From Mesotoga infera (GTDB taxonomy: Bacteria > Thermotogota > Thermotogae > Petrotogales > Kosmotogaceae), in the NCBI RefSeq assembly GCF_900157305.1, contig NZ_LS974202.1:1922001-1986000 (forward strand): a stretch of DNA of 64,000 nucleotides. The letters run 5' to 3'. The notes under the pieces were generated by a model. It was not told where the DNA came from. It did not search any database and saw nothing but the letters and a program-made list of their open reading frames with translations. Of the stretch, positions 34,219 through 43,340 are shown one piece after another (the stretch's first letter is position 1; each line of letters begins with the position of its first letter). The translations under genes and the position numbers were made by a program.

Positions 34219-35286
34219 TTATTTGTGGGCCGTCCATTCACCTATTTTTCTTACCGGATTGATAAGGAATATGCCGTAGCCTTCACCTGTACCTGATGAT
34301 TCGGGGAAGATAGCGTTGCCTTCTACACGGAGTTTACCTTTCATCAGTATATCGTACTTAGTACCATTTACGGGATTTGCCATAGACCCGGTGATTGTCA
34401 TCTCAGTGGAGATAAACACGATATCCACCGAATCAATCTCAATACTGAATTCTTCGAATTTGACGTTCCCGTCTTCATCTGTGTAGGTTGAGCTGGCGGT
34501 GATCTCTACCGGACCGGACATCTCCCAGTTCTGCTGGTTAATTTCTAGCGTTCCTGTTCCTGTCGCCTTAACATATCCATATGTCGAGCTTTCATAGTCT
34601 ATGGTTCCCGTGAAATTCCAGGTCCCGAGATAAGGATTTGCGAAGCCGTAGTTGTTGGCGAAGACCGCAAAATCCGCAAGGGTTATCGATCCGTCAGGAG
34701 CTCCGGGAACTGAAAAGATTTTCTGCCAGATTCCCGAGTACTGTTTCTCAGATGCACCAACATCGAATTTCTCATCGTACTCTTGCGAACCTTCCGAGAA
34801 ACCGTACGCGGGAGCGAATGAAGCAAAATCGGACAGTGTTATGTAGCCGTCTCCGTTATAATCGCCGATCAGTTCTGGATCCACGCTGTTCTGCTTCCAG
34901 TAAGAGTTGGAGATACGATTCAAAACGATTGTGTCACACTTCGAGATAGCCATGCCGGCCGCGTGTTCCGAAGAGATCAGAAGTACTGGCCTGGAGAAAT
35001 CAACATTCCTGAAGCCGGAAATGGCTACGGTCAGATCCGAATGGTTGCTGCGTGTTATTATCAAGACTCCCTGAAGAGGAGATAGATCTTCAATTTTGAG
35101 ACCTTCCCCAACCAGAGTTATCTCTATTGCATCTATTCCTTCTCTTACATAAAGCTCGGCTCCGTCTGGAAGTCTCTGGAGTATATACCGGCCGCTTTGA
35201 TCGAACCTCGGAAAGTGTCCGACACATGAAGCCATAAGCATTGTGACAACAATAGATATAAACACGATGTATGTCATTCTTTTCAT
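34219..35286 (-). CDS. Lipoprotein with dockerin-like Ca-binding repeats
   Basis: A 355-residue predicted lipoprotein (lipobox MASC) with ATG 35286 after AGGGGGGTC. Residues about 30-130 are a beta-rich region ending in LLISSE that might be a divergent cohesin-like domain. Residues about 140-222 hold two dockerin type I repeats. The first, GDYNGDGYITLSDF, has all acidic and Asn residues of the calcium loop; the second, GAPDGSITLADF, lacks the first two ligands. The rest shares a domain with the downstream small lipoprotein. It lies between cohesin-like genes in one operon (11 bases after the previous stop). Dockerins bind cohesins, so its partners may be the operon's own products. Confidence 0.83.
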   Translation of the reverse strand: MKRMTYIVFISIVVTMLMASCVGHFPRFDQSGRYILQRLPDGAELYVREGIDAIEITLVGEGLKIEDLSPLQGVLIITRSNHSDLTVAISGFRNVDFSRPVLLISSEHAAGMAISKCDTIVLNRISNSYWKQNSVDPELIGDYNGDGYITLSDFASFAPAYGFSEGSQEYDEKFDVGASEKQYSGIWQKIFSVPGAPDGSITLADFAVFANNYGFANPYLGTWNFTGTIDYESSTYGYVKATGTGTLEINQQNWEMSGPVEITASSTYTDEDGNVKFEEFSIEIDSVDIVFISTEMTITGSMANPVNGTKYDILMKGKLRVEGNAIFPESSGTGEGYGIFLINPVRKIGEWTAHK

Positions 35287-35297
35287 CTCAGACCCCC

Positions 35298-36080
35298 CTA
35301 CTGGATTGTGATTATCCCGGTATCAGACAGATCGAGTCCACTGATCTCGGGAATCACACCGGTACTGAATTTAACATTTCCTTCGCTAACATATTCCGAG
35401 AAGAGTATCTCCGTATTGCCGGCTTTGTCGAGTACATTGACAAATACTCTCAGCAGCTCCGTATTCTGAACATCGAGATCTTTCAGTCCGGCCACGGCCA
35501 CGTGAATAACACTTTCGGAAGGCTGCTTGATTATCATAAGTCCACCGACAAGGGACTGGACTATACCGGGACATGTAAGATACTCCGTATCGAACTCCAG
35601 TACAACTTCAAAGGCATTTATCTCACCGAGGTTATTGGCTTTCACAACAAAGCTTCCAAGACTGTTCCTGTTCAGAGTGGTATCGATTATTTCGAAGGAG
35701 GGCCCTGCAACAACTATGGTGGAAGCCGCGCTCTTCACAGGGTCGCCGGCCTTTCCCTTTATATCTACCGGTATAACTTCGAAATACATGAATTTACCGA
35801 CATCTTGCGAAGTGAGCAAATACTCGTGTTTAGTGGCTGAGGGAATCGACTCAAGACCAGTGCCGTCGGCTTTGTCTGAACGATACCATTTGTACTCGGA
35901 TGCTCCTTCAGGCTCCTGCTCGGGATCCAGAAAAGTGTATTCTCCCTTTACTTTCTGCCCTGTAACTGTATCTCCCGTGATCCTTACATCTGAAGCACTG
36001 GGCTTTTTGTTTATCGGTGGACAGGCCGTAAGTGCAATCAGCAAGATCAACATAACGGTGATATAGGCTAATTTTCTCAA
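35298..36080 (-). CDS. Lipoprotein with Ig-like and cohesin-like domains
   Basis: A 260-residue predicted lipoprotein (lipobox LTAC). The start is TTG 36080, preceded by GGGGTGAT; no ATG fits the signal sequence. Residues about 28-125 are an Ig-like domain with the EYKWYRSD and DVGKFMYFEVIP strands. Residues about 128-260 look like a cohesin: INAFEVVLEFDTEYL, a central HVAVAGL strand and the closing SGLDLSDTGIITI. Cohesins bind dockerins, and the next gene encodes one. It starts 14 bases after the stop of the larger cohesin-like gene. The cohesin call rests on pattern recognition and needs a profile search. Confidence 0.78.
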   Translation of the reverse strand: MRKLAYITVMLILLIALTACPPINKKPSASDVRITGDTVTGQKVKGEYTFLDPEQEPEGASEYKWYRSDKADGTGLESIPSATKHEYLLTSQDVGKFMYFEVIPVDIKGKAGDPVKSAASTIVVAGPSFEIIDTTLNRNSLGSFVVKANNLGEINAFEVVLEFDTEYLTCPGIVQSLVGGLMIIKQPSESVIHVAVAGLKDLDVQNTELLRVFVNVLDKAGNTEILFSEYVSEGNVKFSTGVIPEISGLDLSDTGIITIQ

Positions 36081-36094
36081 TCAGATCACCCCAT

Positions 36095-39000
36095 TCAGTT
36101 TATGGTTATCGTGCCTGGAATCAGCGTAATATTCGGACTCCTTATTTCCTGAGGCGGCTGGCTGTCATCGGCTACCGCAGTTTCTACTGGAGAATCATTA
36201 TATACATAGCTAGTAAAACCGATGGTTGTACTTCCAGATGAGATCTCGGATACTACAATCGTTGCTATCTTGGTTCTTCCCGCGAGGTTCACGGGTTGAC
36301 CTCCTGCAATGAAATGGATTATTCCGTCGGTGTTTCTTATCATGTTCGCAAGCGGCCATCCAAGGCCGGCATCGTTAGACATGGCTAACACAGACAGCTT
36401 TGTTGTATCAAAGCTCAAAACGTATTCAATCGCTGTGACACCAAATTCGAAGTCTTCGGCGTATATGTCTATCTGCCCAAAACCATCCATCGTGGTGTTG
36501 TTTATCTGGATCGTTCCTTTACTTATAGTAGTGAAGTTCGCAACTAGCGTTCTGTTCTTTGTAGCCGTAAATGAATAACTGGCGTTAGTACTTACCTGTG
36601 CTCCATTCTCTGTCCAGTTGACGAACCTGTATCCCTCTTTGGGGGTGGCTGAAAGATTGACAGTATCTCCATGGGTGTAGACCCCTCCACCGGCAGCAGT
36701 TCCTCCGGCTGCAGGATTGGCCGAAACGGCTATTGTATAGGTCTTCTTTGTCAGGATAATATCTACCGTCTTGTCTCCATCGACATTGACGTTATCAGTC
36801 ACGTTGTTGTATCCCGTCTTGCTTATCGTGTATGATCTTGTTCCTGACTGAACGTTTGTGAAGACGGCCTTTCCCTGCGCGTCGGTGCTCTTGTTCTCAC
36901 CGTTGAAGGCGACGTTAGCGCCCTGAACTTTTCCCTGGTTATCGCTTACATTGAAAGTTACCGTATATACTCTGACGAAATCGGCAGTCACCGTTTTGTT
37001 TCCGTTCATAGTCAGATTGGCCGGGTTTGCAGAGCCGCTCAAATCTCCGCTCCAGGTGTCGAAAGCCCAGCCGGCAGAAGGATTGGCTGTGAGCTGAACG
37101 ACTTCACCATGAGTATATGTTGCTTTGTCTGGATTCTTCGTGACAGTCCCCTGACCAATTACGTTTGTCGTTAGGCTATAGGTCTTGAGTTTGAATGTGA
37201 CGGAGATAGTATGACTGGCAGTCACGTTGTTGAATGTGTAGCTGGATACGGCTCCAATGGAAACTCCGTCTACCTTCACATCTTCTATGTCATATCCGGT
37301 GTCCGGAGTTATCGTGAATGACTGATTAGAGCCGTGGGTAACGTTCACACTCCCCGCGGGATTTATGCTTCCTCCCGTGCCCGCCGTTGCGGTGATCGTG
37401 TAGGTCTTAAGTCTGAAGTTGGCCACGAGTGTCCTGTTCGCGGTCGCCGTGAACGAGTAAGCGGCGTTCGTGCTCACCTGCACCCCATTCTCTGTCCAGT
37501 TGACAAATTCATAGCCTTCGTTTGCAGCGGCCACAAGGTTTACAGTATCTCCGTGAGTGTAGTTTCCTCCGCCGCTTACACTTCCTCCGGCAGGAGGATT
37601 TGCCGAAACGACTATTGTATAACTCTTAAGTTGGAATGTAGCGTGAATGGTGTGGTTAGTCGTGACGTTTGTGAAGTTGTATGTGGAAACGGCCCCAATA
37701 GAGACTCCATCTACCTTTACGTCTTCTATCTCGTATCCGGTATTCGGGGTTATGTTGAACAATCTGTTCGATCCATGTTCTACCTGCACACTCCCCGCGG
37801 GATTTATATTGCCTCCCGCGCCCGCCGTCGCGGTGATCGTGTAGGTCTTCTTTGTGAGTATCACGTTTACTGTCTCATCGCCGTCGACATTGACGTTGCC
37901 AGTCGCGTTGTTGTATCCTGTCTTGCTCACTGTATATGCTCTGTTACCAGCCAGAACTCCTGTAAACACTGCCTTCCCCTGCACGTCTGTGGCCTTTGTC
38001 TCTCCGTAGAATGTAACACTCGCGCCCTGAACTGCTCCCTGATTATCGCTCACGTTGAAGGTCACTGTATATGTTGGAGGGGGCAGAAGTGAGAAGCTGG
38101 CGTGGATCGTGTGATCAGCAGCGACTCCGGTGAAAGTATACGATGTTCTCGGTCCAACAGACTCCCCATCGACCAGTACGTCTTCAACGTTGTAGCCCTC
38201 ACCGGGAGTTATGGCAAACTCCTGATCATCTCCATGATTTACGGAGACATCGCCCGAAGGATTTATACTACCTCCAGCTCCCGCCGTCGCGGTAATTGTG
38301 TAGGTCTTAAGTCTGAAGTTGGCCACGAGCGTTCTGTTCGCAGTCGCCATGAACGAGTAAGCGGCGTTCGTGCTCACCTGCACCCCATTCTCTGTCCAGT
38401 TGACAAATTCATAGCCTTCGTTTGCAGCGGCCACAAGGTCCACAGTGTCTCCGTGGTCGTAGCTCCCGGCTCCAGTTATTGTTCCACCGGCCGGAGGATT
38501 AGCCGATGCGGCTATCGTGTACTTCTTTATTGTGAAGGTCGCTGTTACTGTCTTATTTGAATCCATTGCTATGTTTGCCGGATTTGCAGTACCACTAAGG
38601 TCTCCGCTCCAGCCAACGAAGCTCCAGCCCTCATCAGGGGTAGCGGTAAGCTCTACTTCCTCTCCATGATCATACGTAGGTTTGCTCGGGTTCTTCGTTA
38701 CAGTTCCCTGGCCTACAGTGTTTGTCGTAAGTGTATAGGTCTTGAGCCTGAAAGCCGCGTGAATTGTATGATCCGATGTGACTTTGGTGTAAGTGTAATT
38801 GTCAACCGGTCCAATTGTGACTCCGTCAGAAATTACATCTTCTATAGTGTAACTATCGTCTGGAAGTATGCTGAAAGTGATACTGTCTCCATAACTGACT
38901 TCCACTTCTCCGGAAGGGCCTATGCTCCCACCCGCTCCGGCGGTAGCGGCGATGGTGTATGTCTTCTTCGTGAGGGTGATATCGACGTTCTCGTCACCAT

Positions 39001-39523
39001 CGACGTTGATGTTTCCGCTGGCGTTGTTGTAACCCTCTTTGCTCACAGTATATGCTTTACTGCCCGCGAGAACCTCGGTGAAGACGGCCTTCCCCTGGGC
39101 GTCGGTGCTCTTGTTCTCTCCGTTGAAGGCGACGTTGGCTCCCTGTACGGCTCCCTGGTTATCGCTCACGCTGAAAGTTACCGTGTATGTCGATGGTGCG
39201 AGCACTGTGACGCTAACGGTTTTGGTGACAGTCTTGTATTTGTCTTTGGAAGCTTCTATCTCGATCTCCGTCTCACCGGCGGAGATTCCTGTAACCGTTC
39301 CGGAATCGGAGACGGTGGCAATCGATGTATTTTTCGACGTGAATTTCAACGTTGTATCGATGGGCTTCACGGTTAACTGGATCGTCTTGGACTCACCTAT
39401 GGATAGGGAGATATTTTTCGTTACGATATCCAGCTTGATCACCCTAAAAAGGAAACAACCTTGCGTCGTTATGATGGCGAGAAAAACCAGGCTCAGTAGC
39501 AAAACAAATAAGATCTTCTTCAC
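36095..39523 (-). CDS. Large lipoprotein: Big2, InlB-type repeats and C-terminal cohesin-like domain
   Basis: A 1142-residue predicted lipoprotein (lipobox TTQGC) with GTG start at 39523 after AAGGAG. Domains: Big2-like (residues about 28-108), carboxypeptidase-regulatory-like (about 110-190), then many InlB-type repeats with two more regulatory-like domains, and a C-terminal cohesin-like domain (about 998-1142) with YAEDFEFGVTAIEYVLSFD and the closing NITLIPGTITIN. The segment 36533-37465 is identical to part of the permuted-peptidase gene. First gene of the four-gene cohesin/dockerin operon. It probably displays its cohesin-like domain far from the membrane on a long repeat stalk; this is inference. 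Confidence 0.83.
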   Translation of the reverse strand: MKKILFVLLLSLVFLAIITTQGCFLFRVIKLDIVTKNISLSIGESKTIQLTVKPIDTTLKFTSKNTSIATVSDSGTVTGISAGETEIEIEASKDKYKTVTKTVSVTVLAPSTYTVTFSVSDNQGAVQGANVAFNGENKSTDAQGKAVFTEVLAGSKAYTVSKEGYNNASGNINVDGDENVDITLTKKTYTIAATAGAGGSIGPSGEVEVSYGDSITFSILPDDSYTIEDVISDGVTIGPVDNYTYTKVTSDHTIHAAFRLKTYTLTTNTVGQGTVTKNPSKPTYDHGEEVELTATPDEGWSFVGWSGDLSGTANPANIAMDSNKTVTATFTIKKYTIAASANPPAGGTITGAGSYDHGDTVDLVAAANEGYEFVNWTENGVQVSTNAAYSFMATANRTLVANFRLKTYTITATAGAGGSINPSGDVSVNHGDDQEFAITPGEGYNVEDVLVDGESVGPRTSYTFTGVAADHTIHASFSLLPPPTYTVTFNVSDNQGAVQGASVTFYGETKATDVQGKAVFTGVLAGNRAYTVSKTGYNNATGNVNVDGDETVNVILTKKTYTITATAGAGGNINPAGSVQVEHGSNRLFNITPNTGYEIEDVKVDGVSIGAVSTYNFTNVTTNHTIHATFQLKSYTIVVSANPPAGGSVSGGGNYTHGDTVNLVAAANEGYEFVNWTENGVQVSTNAAYSFTATANRTLVANFRLKTYTITATAGTGGSINPAGSVNVTHGSNQSFTITPDTGYDIEDVKVDGVSIGAVSSYTFNNVTASHTISVTFKLKTYSLTTNVIGQGTVTKNPDKATYTHGEVVQLTANPSAGWAFDTWSGDLSGSANPANLTMNGNKTVTADFVRVYTVTFNVSDNQGKVQGANVAFNGENKSTDAQGKAVFTNVQSGTRSYTISKTGYNNVTDNVNVDGDKTVDIILTKKTYTIAVSANPAAGGTAAGGGVYTHGDTVNLSATPKEGYRFVNWTENGAQVSTNASYSFTATKNRTLVANFTTISKGTIQINNTTMDGFGQIDIYAEDFEFGVTAIEYVLSFDTTKLSVLAMSNDAGLGWPLANMIRNTDGIIHFIAGGQPVNLAGRTKIATIVVSEISSGSTTIGFTSYVYNDSPVETAVADDSQPPQEIRSPNITLIPGTITIN
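36533..37465 (-). repeat. 933-bp direct repeat, copy 2
   Basis: Identical to 18092-19024 as read by eye. The upstream edge falls exactly where the repeat region ends and the gene-specific C-terminal domain begins. Confidence 0.9.
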
Positions 39524-39638
39524 AGTAATCTACTCCTTGAAGAAAGAGATTGAGATTCGGATTATCTATTGTTCGTAATTTTACCATAAAGTAATCTTAT
39601 ACTATCCTACTACCCTACAAATTTACAATTGGCTACTG

Positions 39639-40433
39639 TCAGAAAGCAGTCGATTTTGTGATTTCAGCCGTGCTTATTGCGTCCTTAATCATTTCAACGT
39701 GAACTCCCCAACCAGCGTTCAGAAACTGGTTTTCCTCTACTTCTCTACCCTCTTTTCTTGCCTTCGGACTGAATCCTAGTGGCAGATGAACGGTACGACT
39801 CTGAACGGCCCAGACCCGACCTGTTACATCCAGTATAGGACCGCCACTTTGTCCAAGGAGTCCGGGAGATGAAGTCTCTATGAACTTGGCAATTTTATTT
39901 GCTCCTTTAAAGGCCAGCGCGGATACTGACCTCGTATATATACCCTCAATTGGATAGAGAGATGGAAGGCTCTTCGAGTCCATAAGAAAACGTGACTGCT
40001 TGTCGTCGAAAGTCGCTTTGATTCTGGAGAATGGATAGCCAACACGACAGAGACTGGTACCTACTCTCATATCTTCGACCTTGACGAATTCCGGATACTC
40101 CTTTACCTCTGAGGCTTCGAATGGCTCAAGTCTTCCGACAACAAGATCGTATTCCGGGAACGGTCTTATATCCTTGAGAGTTATCCCATCTTTCCCCCAC
40201 CAGAATGAGTGGTTAGTTATTCTTTTAGCTTCGGGAGTTTCGTTTGGATTTGCCTGCTGTTTTTTGAAGAGAAAGTAGGACTGCCACAGATGGGCAACTG
40301 TAATCATCCAGCCTCTACTGTTCAAAATAACGAACGTTCCACAGGTTGCGCTGACTTTTCCATCGCCTCTTCGGTTCAGTACTACTACTGGACGTGTGAA
40401 GAAACTGGCTGTTTCGTATGCTCTTGCAAACAT
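39639..40433 (-). CDS. Trypsin-like serine protease without signal peptide
   Basis: A 264-residue protein with a chymotrypsin/DegP-like layout. The likely triad is His48 (MITVAHLW), Asp96 ([10 protein letters not shown]) and Ser196 ([10 protein letters not shown]). The GQSGGP motif and downstream VWAVQSR strand are typical. The ATG at 40433 follows GGAGGTGAAAC. There is no signal sequence, membrane segment or PDZ domain, so it appears cytoplasmic, unlike DegP. An unusual insertion lies between His and Asp (residues about 55-90). It stands alone between the lipoprotein island and miaB, and its substrate cannot be guessed. Confidence 0.82.
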   Translation of the reverse strand: MFARAYETASFFTRPVVVLNRRGDGKVSATCGTFVILNSRGWMITVAHLWQSYFLFKKQQANPNETPEAKRITNHSFWWGKDGITLKDIRPFPEYDLVVGRLEPFEASEVKEYPEFVKVEDMRVGTSLCRVGYPFSRIKATFDDKQSRFLMDSKSLPSLYPIEGIYTRSVSALAFKGANKIAKFIETSSPGLLGQSGGPILDVTGRVWAVQSRTVHLPLGFSPKARKEGREVEENQFLNAGWGVHVEMIKDAISTAEITKSTAF

Positions 40434-40594
40434 GTTTCACCTCCGGGTTTTATAGTAATCGGCAGTTATTAGACTACTCGCTGTTGAAGATACTCTGGAA
40501 CTCCACAGTTGAATGGTAACATAATGCAGTTTCCTGAACTCGGTCAATGATGTAGAATTTACCTGAGTATGAATATCGGTTTAGAGGTGGTTTT

Positions 40595-41905
40595 TTGAAA
40601 GTAGCGTTCAGAACCTTCGGGTGTCAGATGAACATAAGCGATACGGAAGCGATGATGGGAATTCTCCGTCGTGCAGGACACGAGATTATCGAAAGTGAAG
40701 AAGTCGCCGATGCGGTGATAGTCAACACATGTGCGGTGCGGGAGAAATCGGAAGACAAATTGTACGGAAAACTCGGTCAGCTCAAAGCTCTCAAGAAGAG
40801 AAACGATAGACTCATTGTGGGTGTTTGTGGCTGTGTCGCCGAAAAGAATTCGACCGAGCTTCTGACGCACAGGGAGGTCGACTTCGTTTTCGGGACAAGG
40901 GCGATTTCGCGAATAGACAAGTTGCTGTCCAGGGCCGCCGGTGGAGAACGTCTCATAGAGATGGGCGATTATATTGACGAGCTAGATGCGAATTGCCCAA
41001 GAGTACGTACCAGCAAACACCACGCGTGGGTCACAATCATATATGGTTGCGACAAATTTTGCTCCTATTGTATAGTCCCTTATACCAGGGGGAGAGAAAA
41101 GAGCCGGAAGATGGCTGACATCCTGAACGAGGTCAAACAGCTGGCCGATAGTGGCTACAGGGAGATAACCTTCCTCGGTCAGAACGTTGACTCCTACGGG
41201 AAGGATCTCATGGATGGGTCTTCGCTCGCGGCTCTGTTGAGAGAGACTTTGAAGGTAGAAGTAATAGAGAGAATCTGGTTTCTCACATCTTATCCTAGAG
41301 ATTTCAGCGACGAGTTGATAGATGTGATAGCCTCTTGTGAGAGAATTTCTCGCTCGATTCATCTGCCGGTTCAATCGGGGAGCAATAGGATACTGAAGGC
41401 GATGAACAGGGGCTATACAAGGGAGTATTTTCTGGATCTTATCAGACGCGTCAGGGATAGGGTTCCCGATTCATCTCTGAGCACGGATGTTATAGTTGGT
41501 TTCCCGGGCGAAACTGAGGCCGATTACGAGGATACGGTCTCGTTGATAAACGAGGTCAGGTTCGAGAGGGTAAACCTGGCCATGTACTCTCCAAGAGAGG
41601 GGACACTTTCAGCCAGAAAACTTCCTGACGATATTCCCCAGGAGGTAAAAATCAGAAGGCTTAACGATCTATTGGCGCTGCAGAAACGTATAAACAGGCA
41701 GGAAAATGAGAAGTACCTCAATATGGTGATAGATGTCATAGGTGAGGGAAAGATAAAGGGGAACGGGAAGATCTACGGCCGGACGATGAACAATAAGATA
41801 GTGATATACCATGCCGATGTTAGCATGATAGGAACTCCCGTGAAAATAAAGGTTGATAGCGTATCCGCCGGACCGTTGTACGGAGAGATAGTTGGAGTTT
41901 TATAA
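40595..41905 (+). CDS. miaB: tRNA-2-methylthio-N6-isopentenyladenosine synthase MiaB
   Basis: A 436-residue radical-SAM methylthiotransferase that modifies A37 of tRNAs reading codons starting with U. The N-terminal domain has three Cys for one [4Fe-4S] cluster (FGCQMN, VNTCAVR, GVCGC). The radical-SAM CxxxCxxC motif is GCDKFCSYCIVPYTRG, followed by FLGQNVDSYG and the C-terminal TRAM domain. The start is TTG 40595 with AGAGGTGG at 40583-40590; no ATG lies near. MiaB is chosen over MtaB and RimO from the CDKFCSYCIVPYTRG and QNVDSYG pattern. Confidence 0.95.
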   Translation: MKVAFRTFGCQMNISDTEAMMGILRRAGHEIIESEEVADAVIVNTCAVREKSEDKLYGKLGQLKALKKRNDRLIVGVCGCVAEKNSTELLTHREVDFVFGTRAISRIDKLLSRAAGGERLIEMGDYIDELDANCPRVRTSKHHAWVTIIYGCDKFCSYCIVPYTRGREKSRKMADILNEVKQLADSGYREITFLGQNVDSYGKDLMDGSSLAALLRETLKVEVIERIWFLTSYPRDFSDELIDVIASCERISRSIHLPVQSGSNRILKAMNRGYTREYFLDLIRRVRDRVPDSSLSTDVIVGFPGETEADYEDTVSLINEVRFERVNLAMYSPREGTLSARKLPDDIPQEVKIRRLNDLLALQKRINRQENEKYLNMVIDVIGEGKIKGNGKIYGRTMNNKIVIYHADVSMIGTPVKIKVDSVSAGPLYGEIVGVL

Positions 41906-42056
41906 GAGGTATGAGAGAAGGGGTAAGAGGTAAGAAAAGCAAGACCTTTCTGCTCTTCCAACCTCTCACCTCTCACCTCTAGCCTCAGGTTCCCCAAGGA
42001 CGGATTCACGCTCCCCAGGGACGTCTCTTAATGATCTTTCAACTGGAGGAAAATGA
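41906..42056 (+). repeat. Intergenic sequence with inverted AGAGGT/ACCTCT repeats
   Basis: The miaB-tmcAL gap starts with AGAGGTATGAGAG and GTAAGAGGT-like units, and about 50 bases on has the complementary series ACCTCTCACCTCTCACCTCT (41961-41980). It could fold into a long imperfect hairpin. It may be a small mobile or REP-like element. Confidence 0.45.
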
Positions 42057-43340
42057 ATGAAGGTTCTCGGTCTCGTGGTTGAGTACAATCCATTTCATAA
42101 TGGCCATCTCTTTCACCTCCGGCAATCGAAGGAGCTGGTGAAACCGGATTATACCGTTGCGATCATGAGCGGTAACTTCGTTCAGCGCGGCGAACCGGCG
42201 GTTATCGAGAAGTTTTCCCGTGCAAGGGTGGCGTTAAAACTGGGAGTGGATCTAGTTCTGGAATTGCCAGTGGTTTACGCGCTTCAAGATGCCGGCGGTT
42301 TTGCGACCGGTTCGATTCGCTCTCTTGACCACGCCGGCGTGACCGATGTGGTATTTGGTAGCGAGACCGGAGATCTCTCTCTCATGAGCGAAGTCTCGAA
42401 AATCCTGATAGAAGAACCCGACGAGTACCGCAGAAGTTTGCGCTTTCATCTGAAGGAAGGCCACTCTTTTCCGAATGCCCGTAAATACGCAATCAGGGAT
42501 TTTATTGGCAGAAGAGACAGCGACCTGTCTTTCAGGATAGAGGAGATAGGCTCTTCAAATAATATTCTTGGAGTCGAGTACATAAGAGCGATGAAGGAGA
42601 TAGGGAGTAAGATAAGACCCCACGCGATAAAAAGGACGGGCGCCGCCTATACTGACGAGAACCACAAAGGCGAATTCTCTTCGGCGACGGCAATTAGAAG
42701 GCTTCTTTCAAAAGGCGACCTAGAATCGGTGAAGGAGGCAGTTCCACAGGAGTCGTTTGACGCGATACTTGGCGAGATAAGGACCGGTAAGGGTCCCGTC
42801 TTTCGTGAGGATACGGAGAGCTTCTTCATACCATACCTGCGGCTTTTATCGCGAAGCGATTATGGGCGATACTACGGTTTCGTGGAAGGTCTTGATGCCA
42901 GATTCAGAGAGTGTTCTATGAGTTCCGACATGACGGCCTTCACCAACTGTGTCAAGACTAAAAGGTTCACGCTTTCAAGGATCAGGAGGTTGATGTATTA
43001 TCCGGCCTTCGGATTCACCGGAGATTTGATCGAAAAGAGCAACGATCTTGGACCGCAGTACCTACGTGTTCTTGCTTTCAACGAAAAGGGAAGAGAGTAC
43101 CTGTCAAGCGTAAAAAAGATGGTGAGCATTCCCATTATCACGACGGCATCGCTGTGGAGAAAAGTGGTGGATCAGGCGCTCAAGAGGAAAATGGAAATAG
43201 ATGTGAAGCTACTAGAAGAACAGCTGGAGAGAGATTTTAAGGCCAGTGATTTTTACTCCTCTCTGTACAGGTCTCCGGAATGGCGCTCGAGAGGTTCCGA
43301 GATGCTTTCGCAGGTTATATACGAGAAGGGTCACTTCTGA
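42057..43340 (+). CDS. tmcAL: tRNA(Met) cytidine acetate ligase TmcAL
   Basis: A 427-residue protein of the TmcAL family (older name YlbM/DUF795), which activates acetate with ATP and acetylates C34 of elongator tRNA-Met. It belongs to the nucleotidyltransferase superfamily. The N-terminus VVEYNPFHNGHLFHL has the HxGH motif, and MSGNFVQRGEPAVIEKFSRA is highly conserved. The ATG at 42057 follows GGAGGAAAATGA. Its stop overlaps the priA start by one base, so these are coupled. Together with miaB upstream it makes a small tRNA-modification neighbourhood. Confidence 0.93.
   Translation: MKVLGLVVEYNPFHNGHLFHLRQSKELVKPDYTVAIMSGNFVQRGEPAVIEKFSRARVALKLGVDLVLELPVVYALQDAGGFATGSIRSLDHAGVTDVVFGSETGDLSLMSEVSKILIEEPDEYRRSLRFHLKEGHSFPNARKYAIRDFIGRRDSDLSFRIEEIGSSNNILGVEYIRAMKEIGSKIRPHAIKRTGAAYTDENHKGEFSSATAIRRLLSKGDLESVKEAVPQESFDAILGEIRTGKGPVFREDTESFFIPYLRLLSRSDYGRYYGFVEGLDARFRECSMSSDMTAFTNCVKTKRFTLSRIRRLMYYPAFGFTGDLIEKSNDLGPQYLRVLAFNEKGREYLSSVKKMVSIPIITTASLWRKVVDQALKRKMEIDVKLLEEQLERDFKASDFYSSLYRSPEWRSRGSEMLSQVIYEKGHF

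Noticed and set aside
37334-38092. Long open frame antisense to the cohesin-like lipoprotein gene
   Set aside because: It mirrors repetitive coding sequence on the other strand, repeats in the same way at 18893, and has no signal or known motif.
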